Source: Hymenochaete sp. R1
Lineage: Eukaryota > Basidiomycota > Agaricomycetes > Hymenochaetales > Hymenochaetaceae
DNA: 64,000 nt
Direction: 5' to 3'
Assembly (NCBI GenBank): GCA_019400425.1
Contig: JAFREE010000016.1
Coordinates: 217,503-281,502 of the forward strand
Of the stretch, positions 1 to 12,281 are shown piece by piece. How positions within the stretch are numbered: position 1 is the first letter of the stretch; every line of letters begins with the position of its first letter. Position numbers and translations under genes: made by a program. Under the pieces are notes generated by a model. The model saw only the letters and a program-made list of their open reading frames with translations. It was not told the DNA's origin and ran no database searches.

Positions 1-896
1 TGCCCTACCACCATATCAGTGCAGACTTGAAATGCTGAGGGTCGGTGAAAGTGATGCTTGTTGGTGTAGGTCTCCGTACGACTCATATTTCGGGTAAGCA
101 AGATTTCACGTGATTGGCTCGTTTTGTACACGTGGCGGAAAGAATGAACGTAGTCACGTGCTTTTTTCCACAGCGATGTCGTCGTCGTCGCCTGTCGTGG
201 AATATATGGGACCATTATTTCAGTATGCCTAACAAACTCAGTTCTAGACTCTCTTTTGTGTATCTATTACATTTGTGCAGATGGTTTGATGAAAGCAAAG
301 GCCTGTCGGTGAGCATGAAGGGTCAAACGACGACAGTGGACGACGAGCGACGAGCGACTATGACGACGACCGCGGTTTTGGCAAGCTCACTCAAGACCTT
401 CCATATATAGTAATTTTGGTCGAAAAAAAGAGTGCGCAAACGCGCGTCATGACAAGGATTTCTGAAACAGCTGTAAAGAAGACATGCGCGCCGCGCCTAG
501 TCCGCTAGCGCGCGAAATAAAGCTCCAGCTGGGGAGAACGGCGACTACGACTCGGAAGAGACTAGGACAACCATCATCGATTCCTTGTGTCGCTTCTGCT
601 CTAACATCTATTTCAGACATATCTAGGACAAATGCAATGCAATTTTGGGTAAAATTTAATAGACCAGGTTCAGAAGTCGTGGGATGTGAAGAAAGGGTTT
701 CAAGACGACGATTGGATGGGACGGACACTTGTCCGTCTCTGCGCAGTCAGGCAGTACTTTCGCGACACAGCTGGCACAGCCGAAGGAGGGCGCACGGTGA
801 TCACAGGCTAAGAAGTTTTGTTTCCTGGATCAGCATCAACATGGGCGTCATTTGGGACTCTCGAGGCGCGCATTGGCGTACTCTATAGATGCAGGC
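1..896. other. Intergenic, upstream of peptidase copy A
   Basis: No reading frame here looks coding; the frames that are open are short and change frame without splice signals. The last part leads into the TATA element and start of the peptidase gene. Nothing else is recognisable. Confidence 0.5.
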
Positions 897-904
897 TATA
901 AAAG
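897..904 (+). promoter_or_regulatory. TATA box of peptidase copy A
   Basis: TATAAAAG lies 105-112 bases before the ATG at 1009, within GC-rich sequence (TATAAAAGGCGGG). The paralogue at 28.3 kb has a weaker GATAAAAAGGCG at 28469-28458 on the minus strand, about 150 bases before its ATG. Confidence 0.55.
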
Positions 905-1008
905 GCGGGAGAGGGAAGGGCGAGAAATGAATCAGCTTCAGGCCATTGTTTCTCTCGCCTTTCCAAGTCTTTCTTATCCCCACTTTGTTTGGATTATACA
1001 ACTTTGTT

Positions 1009-3467
1009 ATGACTTTCAAGTCCGGAGCAGGCTTGTTCTCTGCGTTCGTTGTTGCGTCGTGGGCTTCTGCGGCGCATGCTCTTGCAACGAGAGACACGAC
1101 TGTGAATTGGACAGCGGTACGTCTGTCACTCTTCGTGCTGCATTTTCCAATCATAATTGACTTACCAATTGTATTTACCGAAGATAACGCCCTCTACGAA
1201 CCTTTCTTGGACTCCTTGTTACGACTCTTTCCAGTGTGCAAGGTTCCAGGTGAGCCAAAGTCTTACTGCAGTTCTAATACTTTTAGCATCTCATGTTGAC
1301 ATGTCATGCAGGTGCCTCTACAGTATGCTGATCCCGATGGAGACCAGACTCAAATTGCTTTGATCATGTCTCCATCAAACTTCTCATCAGGAGATGGGAA
1401 CTACCTTGGTCCTATACTATTCAACCCTGGTACGTAGTATTCTACGCTTTTGTATTTGTCGCTCATTTCTCCGGTTCCTTATAAAGGTGGACCGGGTGGA
1501 TCGGGAGTCAATTTAATTCTTGAGTTGGGCTCGATGTTTCGTGAGGTGCTTGGTCCTCAGTACGATTTAGTTAGCTTCGACCCGCGCGGTAGGTTAATCC
1601 TATGTTACTCGATAATTGGATATTCATTTATGACGTTCGCTTTGACAGGGGTTGGTCAGACAACACCAGTCTTCGAGGTTTTCGAAACGTCTATTGAAGC
1701 TGGGAAGCTCTACGCGGGCTATCCGCTGAGCGCGAACGAATCAATTTCTTCGCCTGGGAAGATGTACGGGCAGGCTACGATTCTGAGCAACTTGGTGAAA
1801 GATCGGAAGCAGAAGCTTGCGGAATCGTTGTCTACACCGGCTGTTGCGAGAGATATGCTGAATATCGTGAAGGCATTTGGACAAGAGAAATTGCAATACT
1901 GGGGTTTCTCGTTCGTTATTCTTTCTGTTCGTTTCTCGGTATGAATACGTTTTGCTAAGTTTTTACTCCCAGATATGGCACAGCCCTTGGTGCAACGTGA
2001 GTAACCTCCAAGCCATACTACCGCTGTCTTTGACCCGGTTTATATCTAGCTTCGCGGCCATGTTCCCAGATAACATAGGTCGTATGATCATCGACGGGGT
2101 TCTTTACGCACCCGATTATTACGCAGGTGAGTGACTGGATGTATATCTGGACTGAACTTTCGACTCACATGACCAATTCTAGGAAACTACTCCGGCAGTA
2201 TCATCGACACTGACAACGCTTTGACTAATGTCTACGATGCCTGTGTTGCCGCTGGACCCTCTGCATGTGCGATCTACGAGAACAGCACTGACCTCGTCCG
2301 TGCTCGCGTCAACAAGGTTATCGAGGACATCCATATTGAGCCGGTAACTATCTACAACAACTCAGACCCTTCCAACATCACCTTCGAGACTTTCGACTAC
2401 GCGGATGCGACATTCCAAATGCTCGAGGCGCTCTACACCCCGTACACGAGCGCGACGGGTCTAGGCCAAGCAATAGCAGCCCTTGAACAACGCGATGCGA
2501 GTCTTGTGTACCAAGGCTCCGTAGCATCGCAGTTTGATGCGCTTTTGACTTGTGATTCGGATACGGCGGTCGTGTCAGGGCCGTTTGAAACTACCGCTGC
2601 GATTGGATGTGGAGATAGGACGAGTGGGCTGAGTGGGAGCTTCCAGGATGCGCAGGCGAAGTACCAGGAGATGCTCCAGGTTTCCAGCTTTGCGCATAAT
2701 TGGTGGGCTACGAGCTCGGGCATTTGCACGTAAGCTGATCTCCTAGAAAATGTCTGTCGTTTTTGTTGTAACTGGATCTGATACAGGGCGTGGAACATCA
2801 CTGCCGTGGACCGATTTAACGGTGAGCACTTAAAATATATTAAGCACTTTACCCTGGTGACTTATTCATTTTATTTTACAGGATCGTTCACGCAGAACAC
2901 GAGCTTCCCGATCTTGCTAATTGGAAACACCGCTGGTGAGTATGCTTTCTCTGCGAGTCCACGACCATCAATTACTCACTAGACATGTTTCGGAAGATCC
3001 GGTCACTCCCCTTGCTAGGTAAGGATAGCACTCGCCATGATTCTAGTTATCGAGGTTTGGACTAATCACTCCCATAGTGCACATGCTATGTCTTCCGGGT
3101 TCTCTGGCTCTGTCGTCCTCCAGCAAAATTCCACGGGCGTACGTAAACTCATTGCTTCCCCCGTCGCGATCCTTTGCTCATCTAGTTAACCTAACTATAT
3201 TAGCATACGTCCATATCCGGATTCTCTACCTGCACAGCGCTTGCCGTCCAGGCATACTTTCTGAACGGAACATTACCTGAGGTGGGCACTGTCTGCCAGA
3301 CAGAGAGCGTCATGTTCGGAGATGGGGATAGCTCGACGGATTCTTCCGCACGCGTCCGTAGGGAATATGCGTCTGGCTTCGAGAGAGCCGTGCGCGATTT
3401 GGGGATGACAGATATCTTCAGGCGTAACATGATGTCTTTCCGTAGGTCCATGAAGCGTTCTTTGTAA
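1009..3467 (+). CDS. Secreted TAP-like serine peptidase, copy A
   Basis: An alpha/beta-hydrolase of the tripeptidyl-aminopeptidase (S33, TAP-like C-terminal) type, expected to trim peptides outside the cell. Thirteen exons are supported: 1009-1116, 1184-1249, 1312-1429, 1487-1588, 1649-1910, 1973-1996, 2050-2126, 2183-2729, 2787-2821, 2882-2935, 2997-3018, 3078-3138, 3204-3467. They give 579 residues. The N-terminus (MTFKSG, then a hydrophobic stretch ending SAAHALA) is a signal peptide. The oxyanion segment is NPGGPGGSG (about residue 131). The nucleophile is Ser219 in WGFSYG, split by intron 5; the acid is Asp465 in GNTADPVTP; the base is His493, the first codon of the last exon, after SGSVVLQQNSTG. 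All phases agree. The paralogue copy B lies 24 kb away on the other strand with identical intron positions. What is seen: intact triad and signal peptide. Inferred: substrate specificity is unknown. Confidence 0.9.
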
Positions 3468-4278
3468 GAATTAAAATGGGATGTGATGGCACAGTGAGAG
3501 CTGTTTCTCGGATCCCATGGTTTATTCGTACAGAGATCCGCTTTCGAACAATTCTTTAATTTGAACATTTCTCAATCTTTGAACTTTTCACGATCTTTTC
3601 TCGGTTTCACCCAGTAGTACGTATATTACACTCTACATACCAAGGCTCTTATATATCAGCATACGTATCATAATGACAGTTGGGTTTTAACATATCGACT
3701 TACAGAGAAGGTTAGTTTCTCACGATCACGCTTTCGCGAGTTAAAGACTGGATCAAGATTGCTTCATTTCTTCGTCGTAAACGTGCATCTACTGGCTGGA
3801 CTGGATGCATGGTGCAACGTGAATTGAAGTTGGAAGTCTCAGTATTTACTGCGCGAGTTGATAGTCAGGCGTATTTTCAAGTGCACGTTCAAATGCAAAG
3901 AATAGCCTCTTCAAAGTTCATTGCATCTGGCTTTCATTGTGACTGTCCTCACTGTATGCAAATTCAAGATCACCTTCGGACCCCCTCTGGTGGCTAAAAA
4001 CTCTGTTACTTGATGCGTTGGTTTTTAGTCTGTTTTCTATGAAATGAAGTCCGATGGCGTCCGTTATGAGTGAGCGGATATCCGCATTCGATATAGCCGG
4101 CCATGCGGAGAACTCACTTCACCTCACCTACCTCACCGCACTTCCGCATCCGTCTTTCTCCTCCTCCATCTCCTCTTTCTTCCTTTCTTCCCTCGTTGAC
4201 CCATCCTCCTTTCTTTCCTCTGACTTTCTTGCATTTCGTCCCTCGCTTTCTTTCTCTCAGTCAAACTCAACTTGATCC
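3468..4278. other. Intergenic between peptidase A and F-box gene
   Basis: AT-rich 3' flank of the peptidase, then a strongly pyrimidine-rich stretch at about 4113-4260 (CTCC/TTTC repeats) directly before the F-box gene, as is common in basidiomycete core promoters and 5' leaders. No gene seen. Confidence 0.5.
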
Positions 4279-6821
4279 GTGAATTCAGGCGCGCTCTTGT
4301 GTGTGATCGACATCCGCTCGTGCGTGCGTTCGCAGCCGTATCAATACAACACAGCTATGGACCACAGACATCGTCGTTCCCATCACATCCATCTCTCCAA
4401 GTTTCACACTTGGTCCACTTCATCGACACGCTCTCCCATGTCCAATCTGAAAAAGCTCTCGCATGGGCCTACTAATTCGTCTACCAAAACATCATGGGAC
4501 GCGACGCATGCTCCGAGACAAAGAGACATAGTCCATTCAGGTTCTACAAACGGACAAAGTCCACAAGATATCGCTCCTAAACTGCTGGCTGTGATGCCTC
4601 AGGATATTGTTCAGGAAGTCCTCTTACACCTGGACGTTCCAGATGTGCTCAGTCTCGCTCAGGTATGGCTCTAACTTCCCGATACACGCTCGTACAATGC
4701 GTTCTATTTACGTCTATTCTTTTCATCTCACACGGATATTCAGGTCTCGCGTTTCTTCTACACCATCTCACAATCAATCGATACTTGGAGGAGTCTAGCC
4801 TGCCGTCTGATGCATCGCGGTCGACACGTCGCGCTTTACAACAACCTCTCGACCGCCGGTGTGACGAAATCCGAGCTCAAGTCCTCTGTGCTCACCACCA
4901 GCGCCGCCGAGCGCACATGGCTCTGTGCCAACCCAAAGAGCGTCGGGCCGCCCCGAAGATTAGCGTTGGGGGATGTCGATCTGGATCATGCGTCGTATGT
5001 AATGAAATTCACGTCGGACACGCACCTCGTGCTTCCGACGAAGGAAGGAAACTTGGTCGGGTGGGATATGAGAACAGGGAAGAAGGCCGGGGAATATGCG
5101 ATGGGTGCGGACACGGTGCTGATCAACGTGCAAGGACATTATGCGGAAAGGTCGTTGTACTGGATCACAGGAAAAATGTCGTCCGAGTGAGTTCTGAGCT
5201 CGGGTCCGGGATTTCGCGAGTTTCTAACTACTATTCGACTAATTTTAGAAACGAGCACGAGCAGAATTTGCACCTCAAAGTCATCCGTGTACAATTCCCA
5301 GACCCGTCTCCGCATACCGCCGCACTCCCGAGTCCTGTTGTTTTTGAGGATCTGGTCGACCTTGTCACGCCTTGGTCACTTGCTGCCGAACTCCATATTC
5401 TGGACGGACCTCAAAGAATGTTTTGTGCTGTCTTCGAGAATGGAACTTACGGAACGACGGGGTTGCATGTCGTTTTAGACTGGAACTTGGGTCTTAGTTA
5501 CATTTGCGATACTGGCATCCCATATGTGAGCCTCTTTTTTCACTCTAAATCCCCACTAGGGTTATGCTAAATTTCAAATAAGGTCTATGGTCGAGCCGTG
5601 TCTGGACTACTCCTTTCTGAAGACAAACAGTACCTCATCCTTCGTTCCGACTATTTTGGGTCCGAGTACCGACGAGCCTACTCAATAGCACACATGCGAG
5701 CATACGCGACCACTTGGCAAACCTCCCGCTCGCGTCTCCTTACTTCCGACTCAGACAAAAAGGACCTTCCTCTCCTCAGCCCCGCGGCAGAAACGACTTT
5801 CAGATGGGAACACGATCGCGTTGAGTTCAACGAGCATGGGCAAATACTGGATCTAAGCGTTATTCCTCGGACGATGAACGTCCACACGGTGTGGGTTCTA
5901 CCACAATGGTGGCCGACATTCCCGGGCGTGCCGAGATTGTCGTCGACCATTGTGTTGTTTCTTGCACTCACGGAGACTGAACGAGGAACAGTCAAGACGT
6001 GGAAGGCTGCACAACATTATACGAGAGCTGTGGAGAACGTCAAGCCGGGGAGCTCGTCGAGTGGGAAAGGGTTGGGAGAGCTTTTGATGGGAGAGATGGA
6101 TGGAGAGCCGTTTGCGAATGTGCGGAGTGTAGTGGATATTGTGAATCCTGTCGTTATCAGCCTGGGACACCATGGATTACCGATTCTTGCCCAGAGCTTC
6201 AATCACCTTGGATGGATCGAAGAAGGGGATGTAGAAGAATCTTCGGAGCTTGGTGCGTATGCGGTTGAAGAGAGGAGGGTGCGAAGGCGCTCGGGGCTGA
6301 GGAGGACGCTGGAGAGGCTAAATCCTAGGAATCTCATACGATGGATTAGAGGTCGGAGTCGGAGGGAAACTCATGAAGGCGTCAATCGCAGTAACGTTCA
6401 GTCTGAGGGACCACCTCGCACTCGCCGCCGCCGCAAATTAAAACTCGTCACCTTTCCCGACCCGGGTGTTTCTCCTCTATCAACGTCCTGCCCCGCCTCC
6501 TCCCATTCTCAACTTGACCGCTGCAATTCCGATTCATGTTCAAGTTCGAGTTCAGGCTCGAGCTCGGGTTCGAGATCAAGCTCGAGCTCGAGCTCAACGC
6601 TCTTGGATTCGAGCGAATGCGATTGCACGACTCTGAAGCCCGTCACGCTGGACGTGCCGCCCGATGTGCTCGATAAAACGTACCATGTCTTCCTTGACCC
6701 GGCAGCTGGGACGATCACGCTCGCGACGGAGGACAACGAATTGTTCGAGTATCGGTACGGGAGACAAGGGCAGGTGGAGGACTTGCCAACTCGTGGAAGG
6801 GGGATCGATGCGAGTGGGTGA
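4279..6821 (+). CDS. F-box protein
   Basis: Probable substrate receptor of an SCF ubiquitin ligase. Four exons: 4279-4662, 4744-5186, 5249-5525, 5583-6821, giving 780 residues; introns are 81, 62 and 57 nt with GT..AG ends and consistent phase. The F-box is at about residues 106-150, crossing intron 1: LLAVMPQDIVQEVLLHLDVP..VLSLAQVSRFFY..SQSIDTWRSL, matching the LP..hl..Il.hL....L..l..VSr....l..d..lW pattern. After it comes a region that reads like the WD/beta-propeller-type tails of other agaricomycete F-box proteins, then a basic stretch and a Ser tract (about residues 625-655) and SSECDC. The start could also be the in-frame ATG at 4360, which would drop 27 residues. Target proteins cannot be told from the sequence. 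Confidence 0.8.
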
Positions 6822-7296
6822 CGAAAAAATGCCCTACTATGGTGCTTTGCTCCCCTATGTTTTTTTCTGGTGCTACTTTTTTCACTTCGTCTGCATTATG
6901 GTAATATCTTACTATTTCTTGATTTTTGATCTCGTTTTATCATTTCTCTAATTTACATGAGCGGCTCATCTGACCTTTTCCTCCACTTGACAATCACTTT
7001 GCATTCTGCTTCTACTAACTCTTACCCTACTATCTCACTGCTATGTTCTTGTTGTACCTGTAACTGTACTCTATTGTCACGTAGTTCTCTTACGCCTGCA
7101 TGAGTGCTTCACTCAAATTTCTTATGGATTCCTCGAGTTACACTACCTACCGTGGGAAAATGACGATCACTGTCCAATTTTCTGAGTTTCTCAGAATTTA
7201 CTTCGTTGCGCCGGGAGCAACTTCACCGTTCATGCTTCAGCGAGCTCGAAGTAGCTTTTCTTGGCCTCGGTCTCAGCAATAAAATACCCGGAAGAG
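6822..7296. other. Intergenic between F-box and KRE33
   Basis: AT-rich 3' flank followed by the promoter of the acetyltransferase gene. No coding signal. Confidence 0.5.
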
Positions 7297-10200
7297 ATGA
7301 GGAAACAGCTTGATCCGCGAATACCTATTCTTATTAACAACAATGTCAAGAAGAATCATCGGTCGTTCGTAGTTCTTGTCGGAGACAAGGGCAGAGACCA
7401 GGTGTGTGTACATGCTCGATTGTTCAGTCGTCCTCGCCCGTCGTTGTCCTCATCAGTCCAGCTAGATCGTCAATTTACACTTTCTTTTGTCGCAAGCAAG
7501 AGTATCTGCACGACCCTCCGTTTTGTGGTGCTATAAGAAGGATCTGGGATTCACAAGGTGTGTGTTGTTAGACCGTTTGGTTTTCGTACTCCCTTCGGCT
7601 CTTTGCTGATGGGGGAGTCTCATAGTCACCGGAAGAAACGTGAAGCAAAGATTAAGAGAGATGTAAAACGTGGGATACGGGAGGCCAATGACCAAGATCC
7701 TTTCGAGATTTTTGTTACCGTGACGGACATACGATATACGTGAGCAAACTTTCCCAGATGTACATGAAACTTTGGTGCGACGTCAAATCAACTTAGATAT
7801 TACAAAGAGTCCCATAAGATTCTCGGAAACACTTATGGGATGTGCGTTCTGCAGGACTTTGAAGCTTTGACTCCAAATCTACTCGCTCGGACGATAGAGA
7901 CGGTGGAAGGTGGTGGGGTTATCGTATTGTTGCTCAAGACCATGTCGTCCCTCAAACAACTCTACACGATGTCGATGGTGCGTCTGAAATAGCGTTTTCA
8001 TTTTGGGTGTTTCACTTATTCTTGTTGTAGGATGTGCACTCTCGCTACCGAACGTCTTCTCATGACTCGGTCATCGCCCGATTTAACGAACGGTTCATCT
8101 TATCCCTGGGTGCTTGCGAAGACTGCCTTGTCCTCGACGACGAGCTGAACGTCCTCCCCATATCCCGCGGCAAAGACATTACCCCTATCCCCGACTCCTC
8201 CAAAGGCAAGAGCAAAGCGGATGACGAGCTTGTAGAGCTTCGTACCAGTCTAGAGGAGACCAAACCGGTCGGCGAGCTGGTCAAGCTCGCTCGGACGCTG
8301 GATCAGGCGAAGGCGATACTGACGTTTGTGGATGCGATAGCGGAGAAGACGCTTAGCTCTACGGTGACTCTTACCGCAGCACGAGGTCGTGGTAAGTCTG
8401 CTGCGTTGGGACTTGCTATTGCCGCCGCTCTTGGACATGGGTATTCGAACATCTTTGTCACGAGTCCGAGCCCGGAGAACTTGAAGACGTTGTTCGAGTT
8501 CATTTTCAAAGGAATGGATGCGTTGGGATACGAGGAACATTTAGACTATGATATTGCCCAGAGCACTAATCCAGAGTTCAACAAGGCGATCGTTCGAGTC
8601 AATGTCTTTCGGGACCATCGGCAGACGATTCAGTACATCCAACCGCAGGATGCGCATGTCCTTGGCCAGGCAGAACTCGTCATCATCGATGAAGCAGCTG
8701 CGATTCCTTTACCATTGGTCCGCAATTTGTTGGGACCATACTTAGTCTTCATGGCCTCAACAATCAACGGTTACGAAGGTACGGGTCGGTCACTCTCCCT
8801 CAAGCTCATCCAACAACTCCGCGAAAGCACTCGGCCATCAGCAGCACCCTCCCAAGAAGATTCTGCATCTACTTCCCAGTCCAAGAAGCCGTCGACGACC
8901 GGACCGCTCAAGGCGCGGTCCCTTCGCGAAATTAAACTCGAGACCCCCATCCGGTACAACGCAGGCGACCGCATCGAGTCCTGGCTGAACACGCTCCTCT
9001 GTCTAGACGCATCCGTTTCCTCTTCGCGCGGTCTTGCACAAGGGTGTCCTCACCCCTCCAAATGTGAACTCTACTACGTTTCCCGCGACACGCTCTTCAG
9101 CTTCCACCCGGCCTCGGAAGTTTTCCTGCAGCGAATGATGGCGCTATACGTCGCCTCGCATTACAAGAACCAGCCGAATGACCTGCAATTGCTTTCTGAT
9201 GCACCGGCTCACCATTTGTTTGTGCTTCTGCCGCCCCTTCGTGACGATGAGACGCATCTTCCGGAGCCGATCGTTGTACTGCAAGTCGCACTGGAGGGAA
9301 GCATTAGCAAGGGCGTGATATTGGATAGTTTGAGTCGAGGACTGAGGACTGGGGGTGATTTGATACCATGGATTGTGAGTCAGCAATTCCAGGAGAGCAC
9401 GTTTGCGCAACTGTCCGGAGCTAGGGTAGTAAGGATTGCGACGCATCCTGACTATACGAACGTGAGCCTCCCCCACTAAATGTTTTATGTATCTGTAGAC
9501 CAATGCTTACGTTCGTATCTCTCACAGATGGGCTACGGCGCGCGTGCCTTACAGGCTCTCAACTCTTACTACAGTGGCGAATATTTCAGCCTGGATGAGG
9601 AGTCGCGGGATGAGAGGAGTTATCCTGACCCGGCAGCATACGATCCCGTAAGTTATGAATATTCACGTTTTTATGGAGTATCGAGACTGAGAATATCCCT
9701 TAGAAAACGACAGATTTACTGTCCGACACCCCGACAATCCGAGCTCCTACGGCCATGCCCCCACTTCTGGCTCGGCTGTCGGAACGAAAGCCTGAAATCC
9801 TTGACTACCTCGGCGTTTCGCACGGGTTAACGCCATCTCTTCTACGGTATGTTGCTTTATCCTCGGATAAAAATGTCTCTCACATTATGCTTAACGACAA
9901 TTAAAGGTTTTGGAAGCGAGCTGGATTTGTTCCCTTATATGTCCGGCAAACAGCGAGCGAGCTGACAGGCGAGCACAGTTGTGTGATGGTCCGTGGATTG
10001 AACAGCACACCAGAAGGTGAATTGGGCTGGCTTGGCGAGTTTGCGAAAGGTCAGCACTGCTACTGTTTCTTGCAACTCCAAGCTTCTTTCAATTTTCTTA
10101 TATATCTATGACCTCCAGACTTCCGGAAGAGATTCCTTTCCCTCTTGTCCTTCAAATTTCGCGAATTCGGGAGTGTAATGGCACTCAGCATCATTGGAGC

Positions 10201-11373
10201 CGCCGATGAGGGCGTGAAGCGTCTGGACGCAGACGGTGCTCGAGGTCCGTAACCCAGCCCCTCTTACCGTATCCTCGTTCTTAACCCCATTACTTACTTA
10301 ACATTTCATGCAGACCTCGCCGCCCCCGAACTATCCCTCCTCCTCTCCCCATTCGACATCAAGCGCCTCTCCGCCTACGCCAACAACAGCCTCGACTACC
10401 ACGCCATCCTCGACCTCCTCCCCACCCTCGCCTCGCTCCACTTCTCCCGGCGGCTCGGCGCCTCCGTACACCTCAGCGCCGTGCAGAGCGCGATCATGCT
10501 TGCACTTGGGTTGCAGAGGAAGAGCATCGAGGAGGTGGAGGGCGAGCTGGCGTTGCCGGTGAGTCAGGCGTTGGCGATGTTTGTGAAGGTGGTGCGGAAG
10601 GTGGTGAAGAGGTTGGAGGAGGTGCAGAAAGAGGGTGTGAGCGGGGATGGGAGGAGGGATGTAGGAGTGGTGGATGCGGGCGAGTCGGGATTGGAGCCTG
10701 GCCCTGCTATTGCGATGGGTGGGACGAACGGTTCTGGCGCTCTAGTGGAAGTGGAAGGCGATGGCGAAGGGGGTGCTGCCGCTGCCTCCGTCCGCCAAGA
10801 TGGCGCACGCGAAGAAGACGAAGAAAGTCGCGCAAGACGCGAGAAACAGCGCGAGCTAATCCAAGCGCTCGACCTCACCAAGTAAGCAACACATCTTCTC
10901 CTTCCCTAAGCCCCAGAGATCACCTCACTCTTTCTGCACATGAAAAAACAAACGAAATACTCATTAGACTCTCCCTCTCCTAACTTCAAAACATCAATCC
11001 CTTTTTTTTAATTAAAAAAAAATTCTCGGCTCGGCTCGGTTTCTCAAATCCAATCTCATCGGCGCTCGCGATCGCCTGCCCCCCCCCCCCCGGACATACG
11101 CACAGATACGCCATCCCCTCCACCTCAGCCGACTGGTCCGCCGCCGAAGCCCAGATCTCCAAACTCAAAACCGTCTCTGGGAACCCAAATACAAACCCAA
11201 ACGCGCAGAAGGGCCGCTCGTCCGTCGTCAGCGTCAAGTCCGGCGGTACAAGTGCTCCAGATACAGGGGCGGGAGCGAGGAAACGGAAAGCGGAGGTGGT
11301 GGATGGGGTTGGTGGCGAAAAGAAGAAGAAGACGAGGAGGGGCGGGAAGAAGGATGGGAAAGTTTCAATTTGA
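7297..11373 (+). CDS. KRE33: RNA cytidine acetyltransferase Kre33/NAT10
   Basis: ATP-dependent enzyme that makes N4-acetylcytidine in 18S rRNA and in tRNA and is needed for small-subunit biogenesis in the nucleolus. Eleven exons: 7297-7401, 7466-7557, 7626-7739, 7797-7977, 8031-9461, 9528-9647, 9704-9846, 9907-10049, 10119-10244, 10314-10881, 11106-11373; 1096 residues, close to the usual length. The start gives MRKQLDPRIP, the family N-terminus. Seen in order: NLHFLLSQARVSARPSVLW, the block ILGNTYGMCVLQDFEALTP, DVHSRYRT (residue 165), Walker A TAARGRGKSAALGL (Lys286), the helicase DEAA-type box VIIDEAAAIPLPLV, GYEGTGRSLSLKL, the GNAT core VVRIATHPDY..MGYGARAL, then DYLGVSHGLTPSLLRFWKRAGF and GEHSCVM. 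The tail is lysine-rich (EKKKKTRRGGKKDGK), a likely nuclear/nucleolar signal. Every junction was fixed by family similarity, so the model is firm. Confidence 0.96.
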
Positions 11374-12281
11374 GGATACTCGGCCTACTCGATCGCTTTG
11401 TCGTTTTGTCGGTATGGGGGTTGCTCATAAGAGGGGGCGGGGGCGCTTGGAGTCGACCATTGTTCGTTCGTTCGTTCGTTCGTTCGGCGAGGGAGGGCGA
11501 TAGCTAGGGATGGCGGAAGGGGACGAGAACGAAACTGAACAGGAGCAGGGAAGGAGAGGATCTGCAGGTACTACTACTGTAAAGTCCAACACCAAAAGGT
11601 ATTAAAAAAGTATCATCTGCCAGTACTAGTGTACGTCGGGATAAATCCTGATCGTCATTTGTGTTGTATCCCGTATACTATTTTTCCTGCCATTTTCTAC
11701 GTCCGCGTGTGTGGGACGGTTGTCACCCGCTGTTGATTTCAACGCGAATATTGGGGGAAGCACTTACTGTACTTACTTGAGGGTTCAAGTCGACGATATT
11801 AATGCAGTTCCTCAGTTTTGCATGACACAATATTACTTATTCTTTTCTCAAGTGAAAAACACATGCATGCATGATTCAAAGGCGCACATTCGTCAGGGGT
11901 CCGGGTGTACCGGCGTTACTGTACACTACAGACAGGTAAAGGGAGAAACAAAAGAGTAAATCAAGAACTTAAGGAACTGATAAGAAGAAAGAAAAGCGGG
12001 TCTGGTTTTTCTGTTTTCACATAGACTCGGAGATGTCCAGCCCAAAGCAGACATAGTAGTACTAATAGTAGTAGCACAGCATACACCACACACAACATGA
12101 AATACTCCGTCAACAACAATCCAACAATTCTTTTCGCTTTCCACCGCGCCGTGAAGAGATAGCAGGGCGGGACGAGGCAAAACGTTGAGGGGGTCCAGGG
12201 TATCGCTAGGTCACTTCTCCCCTTCTTTCCCAATCAACCCTCCTCAGGCCCAAACCCCGTCTTGTAACCTCTCGCGAAACT
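11374..12281. other. Convergent intergenic region
   Basis: 3' flanks of KRE33 (+) and the Cys-rich gene (-). Contains a short TTCG tandem run at 11462-11484 and an isolated CAGTACTAGT word near 11620. No gene. Confidence 0.5.
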
